Shown here one piece after another: positions 16,646-25,069 of a DNA stretch of 64,000 nt. Position 1 is the stretch's first letter, and each line of letters begins with the position of its first letter. The notes under the pieces are model-generated. The model was not told where the DNA came from. It did not search any database and saw only the letters and a list, made by a program, of their open reading frames with translations. The position numbers and the translations under genes were made by a program. The DNA is taken from assembly GCF_039537585.1 (NCBI RefSeq), contig NZ_BAABAU010000004.1, positions 62,001 through 126,000 of the forward strand, written 5' to 3'. The stretch is from Frondihabitans peucedani (GTDB taxonomy: Bacteria > Actinomycetota > Actinomycetes > Actinomycetales > Microbacteriaceae).

Positions 16646-18040
16646 TCAGCCCTTCTTGGCGCAGGTGATCTGGTCGGCCTTCTGGCCGGTGACGGTGTCG
16701 GGCAGCGTGGCTGTCGACGACGCGGAAGCCGACGGCGAGGCGGAGCCGGACGCAGACCCGGATGCGGAGCCAGAAGCAGAAGCAGACGCCGAGGGAGAAG
16801 AGGACGCAGAAGCAGACGGCGAAGAAGAAGCAGACGGCGAAGAGGACCCCTTCGACCCCGGCGCGAGCACGGCGGCCCGCCCGAGGCTGTTCGGCGACAG
16901 CTGGACGGGCTGGTCGTGGAGCAGCGCGGAGTCGAGCAGCTGCGCGGCGTCGGCCTGCGGGATGACGTGCGCGCTGTCGTCGGGATCGTCGGCGACGGGG
17001 TAGGAGAGGAACGTGATGTTCGACAGTCCCACCGACTTGACCGCGAGCCCGATCTTGGCGAGTGTCGTGGGGCTGAGCGACGACGAGAGCTGCACGTTCT
17101 CGGCCGTCGCCGTGGCGAGGCGGTAGACCTTCGCCGGGTCGGTGAGCGTCCCGGTCGAGACGAGCTTGCGCATCATCGCCGACATGAAGGTCTGCTGGTT
17201 GCTGACTCTGCCGAGGTCGCTCGCGTCGGCGACGCCGTGCCTCGACCGCAGGAACGCCATCGCCTGGGCGCCGACGAGCGTGCGGGTGCCGGCCTTCAGG
17301 TCGAGAGCCGGCGTGACGTCGTCGTCGACCACGTCGGTGGCGAGGCACACGCTGACGCCGCCGATGGCGTCAGACATCGCGATCGTCCCGAGGAACGTGA
17401 TCTTGGCGGCGTAGTCGATCTGGAGGCCGGTGAGCTTGGAGATGGTCGAGGCCGCGCACGAGATGCCGAGCTTCTCGCCGCCCCTCGAGATCGCGGAGTT
17501 GAGCGGCGCCTTCGGCGAGCCGGGCGTCAGGCCGCCGGTGTCGTTCGGACAGTCGGGGATGGGGATCTGGAGGTCGCGCGGGAAGCTGACGACCTGCATG
17601 CTCTTGTGGTCCGCCGCGATGTGCAGCAGCAGGTTGACGTCGTTGTTGCCGACGCCGCTGCTGGCCTTCTGGTCGGCGGCGTCCGCGAACATGGCCCCCT
17701 GGCCCGTCCGGGTGTCGGTGGAGACGAGCAGCATGTTGACCGTGCCCGTCTGGGCCGTCAGCGCCGGGATCGGCTTCGTCGTCTTGCCGGGAGGCGCGAC
17801 CAGGTCGACGGTCGGCTGCGCCTCGTCGAGCACGCGCCAGGTGGCGATGGCCCCGACGGAGGCTCCGCTGACCAGGACGACGGCGAGCGCGAGGGCGATC
17901 CCCTTGACGATGCCGAGCGCGGCGTTCGGGGTCGAGAGGCGGCCGTGTCGTGCGGCCGGCTTCGCGCTGACCCGCCTCACGCGGCCAGACGATCTGCGGC
18001 GAGGGCGCGCGCGACAGCCGAGATGAGCGGAGACATGCAC
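16646..18040 (-). CDS. LytR-CpsA-Psr (LCP) cell-wall glycopolymer transferase
   Basis: 464 aa from the upstream GTG (an alternative GTG is at 17980). One membrane helix (GIVKGIALALAVVLVSGASVGAIA) is followed by the extracellular LCP domain with NDVNLLLHI, SFPRDLQIPIP (the conserved Arg-Asp pair) and LRSRHGVADASDLGRVSNQQ. LCP proteins transfer teichoic-acid-like or polysaccharide chains from lipid carriers to peptidoglycan. The C-terminus is a low-complexity Ser/Ala/Pro tail (about 390-450) ending TGQKADQITCAKKG. The tail DNA is purine-rich on the plus strand and repetitive. A second LCP gene at 25544 has the same plan. Confidence 0.9.
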   Translation of the reverse strand: MHVSAHLGCRARPRRRSSGRVRRVSAKPAARHGRLSTPNAALGIVKGIALALAVVLVSGASVGAIATWRVLDEAQPTVDLVAPPGKTTKPIPALTAQTGTVNMLLVSTDTRTGQGAMFADAADQKASSGVGNNDVNLLLHIAADHKSMQVVSFPRDLQIPIPDCPNDTGGLTPGSPKAPLNSAISRGGEKLGISCAASTISKLTGLQIDYAAKITFLGTIAMSDAIGGVSVCLATDVVDDDVTPALDLKAGTRTLVGAQAMAFLRSRHGVADASDLGRVSNQQTFMSAMMRKLVSTGTLTDPAKVYRLATATAENVQLSSSLSPTTLAKIGLAVKSVGLSNITFLSYPVADDPDDSAHVIPQADAAQLLDSALLHDQPVQLSPNSLGRAAVLAPGSKGSSSPSASSSPSASASSSPSASASASGSASGSASGSASPSASASSTATLPDTVTGQKADQITCAKKG

Positions 18041-18107
18041 TTCAGCCTAGCCGCGAGGAGGGCGCCGACCAGCCCCCGTCCGGGTGCGGGGGCGCGATCC
18101 TGCGCGG

Positions 18108-18797
18108 TCATCGGGCCTCGGCGGGCGAGAGGAGACCCAGGATCTCGTGCAGCTCGCCGGCCCTCTCGCCGGGCCAGAAGACGCCGTGGGTGCCGCCCTG
18201 GTTGCCCGGGTGGTCGAGCCAGACGGCTCGCATGCCGAGCTCGGTCGCTCCGGCGAGCTCCGAGCTTCCGCCGTCGCCGACGTACAGGCACGACGCAGGA
18301 TCCACGCCCAGCCGACCCGTGACCACCCGGTACAGGCGGGCGTCGGGCTTCTTGATCCCGTGCGCGCAGGAGAACGCGTGGGCGTCGAACCGGGTGCTGA
18401 GCGCTGTCGTCGGCCACACCAGGGACGTCTCCGAGGAGCAGTCGCTGACCAGGCCGAGCGGCAGCCCGCGAGCGCGGAGCTCGTCGAGGACGTCGAGCGC
18501 CCAGGTCGCGTCGAGGAGCGCCCGGGTCATCTCGAGTCGGAGGTCGGCGGCGCGCGAGACGGCCGCAGCGTCGGGGCTGCCGCCGAGCCTCTCGGCGAGG
18601 AGGGCGAGCGTCTCCTCGAGGCTGCCGGTGCTGCCGATGGTCCGCTCGCGGAAGGTCTCTCCGACCGCCTCCGAGAAGGCGACGGCGTCGACGCCGAGTT
18701 CCCGCGCGACCTCGCGCGACACCTCGTCACGGAGCTCCGCAGTGCCTCCCGGAGCGAGGGTGCCGTAGAGGTCGAAGAGCACCGCGTGGATCGCCAT
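18108..18797 (-). CDS. HAD-superfamily hydrolase
   Basis: 229 aa. HAD motif I is VLFDLYGTL with the second Asp replaced by Tyr, motif II SDCS, motif III Lys in HGIKKPD, and motif IV VGDGGSSEL. The Tyr in place of the general acid/base Asp is as in haloacid dehalogenase-like members, so it may be a dehalogenase-type or altered phosphatase. Substrate unknown. ATG at 18797. Downstream gene LCP is 67 bp away on the same strand. Confidence 0.8.
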   Translation of the reverse strand: MAIHAVLFDLYGTLAPGGTAELRDEVSREVARELGVDAVAFSEAVGETFRERTIGSTGSLEETLALLAERLGGSPDAAAVSRAADLRLEMTRALLDATWALDVLDELRARGLPLGLVSDCSSETSLVWPTTALSTRFDAHAFSCAHGIKKPDARLYRVVTGRLGVDPASCLYVGDGGSSELAGATELGMRAVWLDHPGNQGGTHGVFWPGERAGELHEILGLLSPAEAR

Positions 18798-18832
18798 GAC
18801 GACATGATGCACGATGGAGCGGCGAGAACGGT

Positions 18833-19366
18833 CTACTGCGCCCAGACGTTGGCCGTGATCCTGCGCCAGTGGCTCGCCGCGGTCGGGGCGAAGCCGTCGG
18901 TGGCGAGCTCGATGCGGTGACCGTCGTCGCCGACCATTCCCGTGACGGCGGACGCCCTCTCGAGCGGCCCTCCGGAGCAGACGGAGAACGTGTCGGAGCT
19001 GCGGGTGTCGGGGTTCACGGCGATGAGGCAGGCGCCGCCGGCCGTCGTGGCGGCGATCCAGAAGGTGGTGCCGTCGTCGGCTCCGGCCCGGCGCTGGCTG
19101 TTCAGGACGACGCCGTCGGGGGCGTCCACGCCGGAAGCGGGCAGCGCATCCGTCGCGGCGAACGGCCGTCGCAGGATCGAGAGGCGGTCGCCCGCGAGCG
19201 CCACCGCCGCTGCCGGGCCGCTCGCGCTCGATGCCGTGGTCGAGGTCGGCGACGACACGGGCTTCGCCGTCGTGGCGTCTCCGGTCGCCTGGCCCGCGGT
19301 GCAGCCGGTCGCCGCCAGCGCGAGGACCAGAGCGACTCCCGCCGCCCGCATCGTCTTCGTGATCAT
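18833..19366 (-). CDS. Lipoprotein of unknown function
   Basis: 177 aa. Lipobox ALAATGC (Cys22) after a basic start. A Thr/Ser-rich spacer is followed by a C-terminal domain with the pattern F/V-WIA, G-x-CLI-x-NP and a second Cys, which is shared with the membrane protein encoded at 28930-29757. The two cysteines could form a disulphide outside the cell. It sits divergent from the beta-lactamase gene with a 52-bp gap. Confidence 0.7.
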   Translation of the reverse strand: MITKTMRAAGVALVLALAATGCTAGQATGDATTAKPVSSPTSTTASSASGPAAAVALAGDRLSILRRPFAATDALPASGVDAPDGVVLNSQRRAGADDGTTFWIAATTAGGACLIAVNPDTRSSDTFSVCSGGPLERASAVTGMVGDDGHRIELATDGFAPTAASHWRRITANVWAQ

Positions 19367-19418
19367 CCATCCCCCGATGTTCGTCTGGTCGTGATCCTAC
19401 GGGTGATTGAGTGGTCGC

Positions 19419-20432
19419 ATGGCTCGTCGTCCTCCTCTGCTCGCGGCCGTTGCGACCTCGACGGCGGCCGTGGCCCTCCTGCTCGCGGGATGCACGGCAG
19501 GATCGGGGCCCACGGCGTCGGAGCCGCGGCTCACGGCCGCTCCGTCGAGTTCGACGACGTCGACGTCGACGTCGACGTCGCGGCCCTCCCCCGCCGGAGT
19601 CTCGACCGCTGCCCGCCAGCGGCTCGACGCCTCCCTGAGGGGGCTCGAAGCGCGGTACGGAGCCCGGCTCGGCGTCGCGGTGCTGGACGCGGGCCCGTCG
19701 GACGCCGCCCCGTCCCGCGATCGGGCCCTGCTCGGCCACCGGTCCGACGAGCGCTTCGCGTTCGCGTCGACCGACAAGGTGTTCATCGCCGCCGCGGTCC
19801 TGAGCAGGATCTCCGATGCCGGCCTCGCCGAGGTTGTCCGCTATGACCGGACGGATCTCCTCGCCTACGCCCCGGTCACCTCGCAGCACGTCGACTCGGG
19901 GATGACCGTCCGTGCCCTCCTCGACGCGGCTCTCCGATACAGCGACAACACGGCGGCGAACCTGCTGATGGAGCGGGCGGGCGGCGCGGCCGGCGTGCAG
20001 GCGTTCCTCCGCACCCTCGGCGACAGCACGACCTCTGTCGACCGCGACGAGCCGAGCCTCAACACGGCGGTCCCCGGCGACACTCGCGACACCACGACAC
20101 CGCAGGCCTTCGCCCGCGACCTCCGAGCGGTCACGACTCGCACCGTCCTGCCGGACTCCCGCCGGAGGCTGCTCGTCTCGCTGATGACCGCGAACACGAC
20201 CGGCGCACCGTACATCCGATCCGGCGTCCCGACCGGCTGGAGCGTCGCCGACAAGACCGGCAGCGCGTCGTACGGAGTCCGGAACGACATCGCCCTCGTG
20301 ACGCCGCCCGCAGGATCGCCTCTCGTCATCGTCCTGTTCTCGACGCGGACCACGCAGGATGCCGCGTCCCAGGACGCCCTGCTCGCCGACGCGACGCGGG
20401 CGCTGGTGGAGGCGCTTCCGACCACCCGGTGA
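19419..20432 (+). CDS. Class A serine beta-lactamase lipoprotein
   Basis: 337 aa. Lipobox LLAGC (Cys25), then a Ser/Thr linker encoded by a run of GACGTC-type repeats, then a full class A fold. All class motifs are present: S117-T-D-K120 (SxxK), S175-D-N177 (SDN), E211-P-S-L-N (ExxLN, the deacylating Glu) and K279-T-G (KTG). It should hydrolyse beta-lactams while tethered to the outer face of the membrane. ATG at 19419; a TTG four codons earlier is the only longer option. No AmpR or BlaI gene is adjacent, so it may be expressed constitutively. Confidence 0.9.
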   Translation: MARRPPLLAAVATSTAAVALLLAGCTAGSGPTASEPRLTAAPSSSTTSTSTSTSRPSPAGVSTAARQRLDASLRGLEARYGARLGVAVLDAGPSDAAPSRDRALLGHRSDERFAFASTDKVFIAAAVLSRISDAGLAEVVRYDRTDLLAYAPVTSQHVDSGMTVRALLDAALRYSDNTAANLLMERAGGAAGVQAFLRTLGDSTTSVDRDEPSLNTAVPGDTRDTTTPQAFARDLRAVTTRTVLPDSRRRLLVSLMTANTTGAPYIRSGVPTGWSVADKTGSASYGVRNDIALVTPPAGSPLVIVLFSTRTTQDAASQDALLADATRALVEALPTTR

Positions 20433-20585
20433 GGCTCGCAGGGGCGTCCGCCAGCGCTGCGGGACGAGCGGCACCGGCAGCGACGGCGGGCCCCGCGGTC
20501 GTCGGGGAGTGAGCGCTGCGTCCGATCGCCCCTCGGACCGTGCCCTGCCACGTTCGACGCGTTCTCGAGAGAGACGAGACCCGGG

Positions 20586-21788
20586 TCAGCCTCGCGCTGA
20601 GAAGGTCGTCCGGCCGACGACGGTGAGGACGAACGCGATCGCACCGAGAACCCCCATGAAGACGCCGAGGATCAGCCCGCCTGAAAGGCCGAGGAGCACG
20701 GCACCGACCACGCCGGCGGCGAAGATGGCGAGGTTGAACGCGACCGGGAGGAATGCGTTGGCCAGGTCGGACTGAGCGCCGCCCGCGATCGACAGGGCGC
20801 TCTGGAGCTGCGGTGAGGCGCCCCCGAATGCCAGCCCCCAGAGCCCGGCCGCAAGTAGGACCGCGACCGGGGACGCGTGCTCGGCGACAAGCACGGCGGC
20901 CGCGATTATGAAGGCGGCGATGCTCGCTTGCAGCAGCAGCCGGGGGTGGTGGTCGATCACGAGGGCGGTGACGATGACACCGCCGATCGAGGCGACCCCG
21001 TAGACGAGGAGCACGAGGTCCGGGGTGAGGCCGCTGCCGCTGTCTCGGAGAAACGGGGCGATGTAGGTGTAGATGGTGTTGTGGCCCACCATCCAGACGA
21101 AGATCACCAGGAGCACGATCGGGATGCCCGGCAGCAGGAACACCCTTCTCAGGGGTTGCCGGTGCGTGGACAGTTGCCCTGGCAGTCCGGGCACAACGAC
21201 CGCAACAACACCGACGAGGACGATCCCCAGGGCGGACAGTCCAGCGAACGACCAGCGCCAGTCAAAAACGCCGCCGACAAAGGAACCGAGCGGTGTGCCG
21301 AGGGCGAACCCGACCGGCGCCCCCGTGGCGACGACCGCCAACGCGAGACCGCCACGGTTGGCCGGGCTGATGCGGCGTCCGTAGGCGGCGAGCATGCCCC
21401 ACAGGATCCCGGTGAAGGCGCCGCCGACGAACCGGGAGACCAGCGAGATGACGACGTCAGAGGACACCGCGGTGACGGCGTTGGCAAGGACGAGCCCCGC
21501 GAGTGCTCCGAGTAGGAGCGGTTTCCGACGGAACCCCTGCGTGTAGGTGATCGCAGGAACGGTGACCACGACCGTTCCCAATGCCCAGACGCTGATGAAC
21601 TGTCCGATGATCCCTTCGTCGACACCGAGGTCGTGCGCCATGACGGGCAGCAGGCCGGCGGGCATGGTCTCTGCAGAAAGCAGAACGAACCCGATGGCCG
21701 CCAACGAGATCAGCGGGAGCCAAGGCATCCGTTCCCGGGTCGCCGATGTGGCGGCCGAGGGGGCCCGGGCCGGTATCGAGGATGTCAA
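20586..21788 (-). CDS. MFS exporter, AraJ/sugar-efflux type
   Basis: 400 aa with 12 predicted membrane segments. Motif A-like GFRRKPLLLG follows TM2, and the first half ends with the TG-x-PVGFALGTPLG stretch (motif C region) of DHA1-type antiporters. It is read 13 bp after the alcohol dehydrogenase gene and is the last gene of the CMD-cupin-ADH-MFS unit. Substrate unknown; by context it may export a product or toxic intermediate handled by the upstream enzymes. Confidence 0.85.
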   Translation of the reverse strand: MTSSIPARAPSAATSATRERMPWLPLISLAAIGFVLLSAETMPAGLLPVMAHDLGVDEGIIGQFISVWALGTVVVTVPAITYTQGFRRKPLLLGALAGLVLANAVTAVSSDVVISLVSRFVGGAFTGILWGMLAAYGRRISPANRGGLALAVVATGAPVGFALGTPLGSFVGGVFDWRWSFAGLSALGIVLVGVVAVVVPGLPGQLSTHRQPLRRVFLLPGIPIVLLVIFVWMVGHNTIYTYIAPFLRDSGSGLTPDLVLLVYGVASIGGVIVTALVIDHHPRLLLQASIAAFIIAAAVLVAEHASPVAVLLAAGLWGLAFGGASPQLQSALSIAGGAQSDLANAFLPVAFNLAIFAAGVVGAVLLGLSGGLILGVFMGVLGAIAFVLTVVGRTTFSARG

Positions 21789-21801
21789 TTCTGTCCCGTT
21801 G

Positions 21802-22836
21802 CTAGGGGCGGATGAGGACTTTGAGGGCCTCGCGGTCGTCCATCAGCTTGTAGGCATCGGAGATCTGGTCGAGGGGCATCTCGCGGTCGAACACGCGGCC
21901 GGGGTCGATGGTGCCGTGAAGGACCTGCGGGATAGCAGCCTCGAGGTAGGCGCGGACGGTCGCAGGGCCACCGGTGAGAGTGGCGTTCTTCCCGAACAGG
22001 GAACTCATCCCGACGGCGGCTTCTTCGTACTGGGGCACTCCGACGCGGCTGATGGTTCCTCCGGGGCGGACGATGCCGACGGCCTGGTCGTAGGCGGGCA
22101 TGTGCCCGACGGCTTCGAGGACGACGTGCGAGCCCTCTCCCCCGGTGATGTCCATCACCTTGGCAACACCCTCGTCGCCGCGCTCGGCGACGACGTGGGT
22201 GGCGCCGAAGTCGCGGCCGAGGTCGGTGCGGTCGGTGTGGCGGCCCATCAGGATGATGGTCTCGGCGCCGAGCTGCTTCGACGCCAGGACGGCCGAGAGG
22301 CCGACGGCACCGTCACCGATGACGGTCACGATCTTCCCGGGCCCGACGTCGCCGCGGATGGCAGCGTGGTAGCCGGTCAGGTACACGTCGGACAGGGTCA
22401 GCAGGGACGGCATGTAGGACTCGTCTGTGCCGGCAGGGATCGTGACGGCGGTGCCGTCGGCTTCGGGGACGATCAGCTTCTCGGCCTGGGTGGCGGAGGG
22501 GGCGCCGTCGAAGAACCCACCGTGGATGCAGGAGGTGGTGATGCCGTCCTGGCAGAAGGCGCAGGTCCCGTCCGACCAGGCGAACGGGACGATGACAGTG
22601 TCACCCACGGAGAGGGTGCGTACGTCGTCGCCGACCTCTTCGACGACGCCGATCGCTTCGTGGCCCATTCGGCGACCCTCGGGGGTGTCCTCGAGGTCGT
22701 GGTAGGGGTGCAGGTCCGACCCGCAGACGCACGCGTAGGTGACGCGGATGAGCGCTTCCGTGGGGTGCTGGATGACGGGGTCGGGGACCTCGACGACGCG
22801 GACGTCGCCGGACTTGAACATGAGGGTGGCTTTCAT
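21802..22836 (-). CDS. Zinc-dependent medium-chain alcohol dehydrogenase
   Basis: 344 aa. Catalytic zinc ligands CGSDLH and GHEAIG are present (Cys38, His and Glu region). The structural zinc lobe is altered, with only two cysteines (CAFCQDGITTSC) in the usual four-Cys stretch. The NAD-binding motif is VIGDGAVGLSAV (about 182-193). It should oxidise an alcohol or reduce an aldehyde in the cytoplasm. It is flanked by the cupin and MFS genes on the same strand, the usual arrangement of this mobile-looking module. Confidence 0.85.
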   Translation of the reverse strand: MKATLMFKSGDVRVVEVPDPVIQHPTEALIRVTYACVCGSDLHPYHDLEDTPEGRRMGHEAIGVVEEVGDDVRTLSVGDTVIVPFAWSDGTCAFCQDGITTSCIHGGFFDGAPSATQAEKLIVPEADGTAVTIPAGTDESYMPSLLTLSDVYLTGYHAAIRGDVGPGKIVTVIGDGAVGLSAVLASKQLGAETIILMGRHTDRTDLGRDFGATHVVAERGDEGVAKVMDITGGEGSHVVLEAVGHMPAYDQAVGIVRPGGTISRVGVPQYEEAAVGMSSLFGKNATLTGGPATVRAYLEAAIPQVLHGTIDPGRVFDREMPLDQISDAYKLMDDREALKVLIRP

Positions 22837-22901
22837 CGCTGCTTCTTTCGATCGTTACGCTGGTGACGCGGTTGCGGGGTCTGTTCTGGCGGGGCCGGCG
22901 C

Positions 22902-23312
22902 TCAGGCGGTGGGGGTGCCGTTGTAGTCGTCGTCGGTGATCTGCTCGAGCCACGTGGTGGTCTGGCTCGGGTCATCGGCGGCTTCGAGGATCGCGATGTG
23001 CTCCATGAAGCTGCCCTGGCTGGCGGCGTGGAAGTGCTCTTCCCCGGGGGCGATCGAGATGGTCTGCCCGGGGTGAACGTCGACGACGTGTCCGTCACGG
23101 GTGCCGAACCGGGCGATGCCCTCGGTGACGTGCAGGAACTGGCCGCGGGCGTGGTGGTGCCACGCCGTCCGGGCACCGGGCGCGAACCGCACCTTCGCTA
23201 CGGTCACTCGCTGGTCGTCGGTCTGCGGTGCCACGATCGGATCGACCCACACCTGCCCGGGGAACTGCTCTTCCGGGTTCAGGCTGGTGGGTTTCTGCGG
23301 CTGGATCTGCAT
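22902..23312 (-). CDS. Cupin-fold protein
   Basis: 136 aa. One conserved cupin domain: motif 1 as ARTAWHHHARGQFLHVTEG and motif 2 as PGQTISIAPGEEHFHAA, giving a 3-His/1-Glu metal site. The N-terminus resembles the manganese cupins annotated as hydroxynitrile-lyase-like, which usually sit beside CMD-family genes. Reaction unknown here. It lies 12 bp after the CMD gene and is probably co-translated from the same message. Confidence 0.8.
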   Translation of the reverse strand: MQIQPQKPTSLNPEEQFPGQVWVDPIVAPQTDDQRVTVAKVRFAPGARTAWHHHARGQFLHVTEGIARFGTRDGHVVDVHPGQTISIAPGEEHFHAASQGSFMEHIAILEAADDPSQTTTWLEQITDDDYNGTPTA

Positions 23313-23324
23313 GAGGGCGGTTCC

Positions 23325-23657
23325 TTACTTGTCGTCGGTGAAGAGGTTTTTCGCGACGCCCATCGCGGCCATGCCGCGCGGCCAGCCGGAGTAGAGCATC
23401 ACGTGGGTGATCGCCTCGATGAGTTCTTCCTGGGTGACGCCGTTCTCGACGGCGCGGCCGAGGTGAAAGCCCAGCTGCTCCGTGTTGCCCTGCGCGGTCA
23501 GGACCGCGACGGTGACGAGGCTGCGGTCGCGGGCGGAGAGCTCGGGGCGGTTCCAGACATCTTCGAAGAGGACGTCGTCGGTGAGGGCGGCCATCTTGGG
23601 GGCGAAGTCGCCGAACATGGCGCGACCGCCACCGACCTGCTTCTTCTGTTCGGGCAT
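23325..23657 (-). CDS. Carboxymuconolactone decarboxylase (CMD) family protein
   Basis: 110 aa, all-helical CMD fold: LSARDRSLVTVAVLTAQGNTEQ (first half) then HLGRAVENGVTQEELIEAI and HVMLYSGWP. There is no CxxC, so it is not an AhpD-type peroxidase. First gene of the four-gene unit. ATG at 23657 has GGAGAG 6 bp upstream; the ten extra residues of the longer frame are unlikely. Function is probably breakdown or modification of an aromatic or lactone compound. Confidence 0.8.
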   Translation of the reverse strand: MPEQKKQVGGGRAMFGDFAPKMAALTDDVLFEDVWNRPELSARDRSLVTVAVLTAQGNTEQLGFHLGRAVENGVTQEELIEAITHVMLYSGWPRGMAAMGVAKNLFTDDK

Positions 23658-23734
23658 GACGCTCTCCTTCTCCTTGGGCAGCCCCACGACCGGGGCTCAC
23701 CACCCAGCCAACGCGGGCCGGGAACGGAAAGGAA

Positions 23735-23776
23735 TGCCCTGCTGTGACGTGTACCGACAGGGCACCCCACAGGGCA
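23735..23776. promoter_or_regulatory. Candidate operator of the CMD module
   Basis: TGCCCTG at 23735 faces CAGGGCA at 23758 and again at 23770, upstream of the CMD gene. The compact palindrome CCCTGACAGGG at 24801-24811, 39 bp upstream of the MmyB-type gene, uses the same half-site. The sharing suggests binding of that regulator at both promoters. Confidence 0.45.
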
Positions 23777-23865
23777 GCGGACCTGGAACCGTTGCTCGCA
23801 TCCTCGTGAGAGGCGCCACCGACGGGCCCACCCGGGAAGCAGCGGACAGCCCGAGCGGTGTCGCA

Positions 23866-24762
23866 CTACCGTGGCGACGACTCTCGACCCTCAGCGGTCT
23901 CGGAGGCGTGCATCGGGGCATTCCACGACGCGAGCAGCCGCAGGCGCTCCGCGGAGGTGGAACGGGGCTCGGCCGTGTACACCATGAGCACCAGGCCGGG
24001 GTCCGCCGTGATGACGAGCTCTTCGTACGAGAGGATCAGCTCCCCGACATCGGGGTGGTGGAACCGCTTCGTCCCCGAGCCGTGCGATCGGACGTCGTGG
24101 GCACCCCAGAGCCGACGGAACGTGTCACTGCGCGTGGACAGCTCCCCGACGAGGTCCTGCATCTCCCGGTCGTGAGGGTCCCTTCCCGCATCCGCTCGCA
24201 TGACCGCGACGCACATGCCCGCGAACAGCTCCCAGTCGGGGTAGAAATTGCGGGACTCCGGGTCCAGGAACTGGAATCGGGCCAGATTCGGCATCCCCGA
24301 CCCGTCACCGATGACAGACGTGTAGAACGCCCGAGCCAGGGCATTCGTCGCCAGGATGTTCTGCCGCTGATCGCGGACCACAGCGATCCCGTCCGTGATG
24401 ACCGACAACACCTGCTGCAGGCTCTGACGCTGCACCTGATGAGCGCCTCGGCGTCCGCGTGGACGGGCAGCAAGACTGTCTCCGTCCGCGGCGCGCGCCA
24501 GGTCGAAGAGGTGGCTCCGTTCCGGATCGGACAGCTGCAGAGCGCGAGCGACGGCCTCGAGGACACTGGAGGATGCTCCGGCGATCATGCCGCGCTCCAA
24601 CCGGGAGTAGTACTCGACACTCACCCCGGCAAGCGTGGCGACTTCACCACGGCGGAGCCCTTCCACGCGACGCCGCCCACCCGCAGCAAGGCCGGCCTGC
24701 TCGGGGGTGAGTCGTGCTCGCCGCGACATCAGAAATTCGCGAACGTCCTGTTTGTTGTCCAC
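23866..24762 (-). CDS. XRE-family regulator with MmyB-like ligand domain
   Basis: 298 aa. HTH at about 8-75 with GGRRRVEGLRRGEVATLAGVS and EYYSRLERG (split here), then a PAS-like MmyB domain with ILATNALARAFY, PNLARFQFLDPESR and FRRLWGAHDVR. It is the paralogue of the protein at 4379. It lies on the same strand just upstream of the CMD-cupin-ADH-MFS genes and is their likely regulator. ATG at 24762. Confidence 0.85.
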   Translation of the reverse strand: MDNKQDVREFLMSRRARLTPEQAGLAAGGRRRVEGLRRGEVATLAGVSVEYYSRLERGMIAGASSSVLEAVARALQLSDPERSHLFDLARAADGDSLAARPRGRRGAHQVQRQSLQQVLSVITDGIAVVRDQRQNILATNALARAFYTSVIGDGSGMPNLARFQFLDPESRNFYPDWELFAGMCVAVMRADAGRDPHDREMQDLVGELSTRSDTFRRLWGAHDVRSHGSGTKRFHHPDVGELILSYEELVITADPGLVLMVYTAEPRSTSAERLRLLASWNAPMHASETAEGRESSPR

Positions 24763-24800
24763 GAGTCCGACACTATGACCGATCCTCGTCGCGAGGCACG

Positions 24801-24811
24801 CCCTGACAGGG
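24801..24811. promoter_or_regulatory. CCCTGACAGGG palindrome
   Basis: 11-bp palindrome 39 bp upstream of the MmyB-type regulator start; same half-sites as at 23735-23776. Probable autoregulatory site. Confidence 0.4.
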
Positions 24812-24894
24812 AACGGATCTGCCCACCGGTCGGCGGCCCAGCTCCTTCACCTCGTCCACCGAGCGTGGCGGGCCGAAGTCACCTAGAACAAGCG

Positions 24895-24922
24895 AAAGCC
24901 CCCGGTGAGAACCGGGGGCTTT
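24895..24922 (-). terminator. Terminator of tRNA-Ser(GCU)
   Basis: AAAGCCCCCGGT and ACCGGGGGCTTT arms around a 4-nt loop, 58 bp downstream of the tRNA 3' end on the minus strand, followed by a T-containing stretch. It is also symmetrical enough to stop plus-strand transcription. Confidence 0.75.
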
Positions 24923-24979
24923 TCGGCCGGGGTCGAGACGCGGCATCATTCACGATGGCAGACGTCGACGATCCTTCTG

Positions 24980-25069
24980 CGGAGCCGGTGGGATTTGAAC
25001 CCACGGTGCCCAAAAAGGGCACTCCACCTTAGCAGGGTGGTGCACTCGACCGGACTATGCGACAGCTCC
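24980..25069 (-). tRNA. tRNA-Ser(GCU)
   Basis: About 90 nt with a long variable arm, as in tRNA-Ser. Acceptor strand GGAGCTG pairs with CGGCTCC (one G-U), anticodon stem CCACC/GGTGG encloses CTGCTAA (anticodon GCT), and the T arm reads GTGGGTTCAAATCCCAC. CCA is not encoded. It reads AGC/AGU codons. TATAGT at 25101-25106 (minus strand) fits a -10 box. Confidence 0.93.

Noticed and set aside
24980-25069. tRNA-Ser(GCU) considered as an attachment site of an integrated island at 20.6-24.8 kb
   Set aside because: No second copy of the tRNA 3' end was found near 20.4-20.6 kb and there is no integrase gene; only composition and context hint at transfer.
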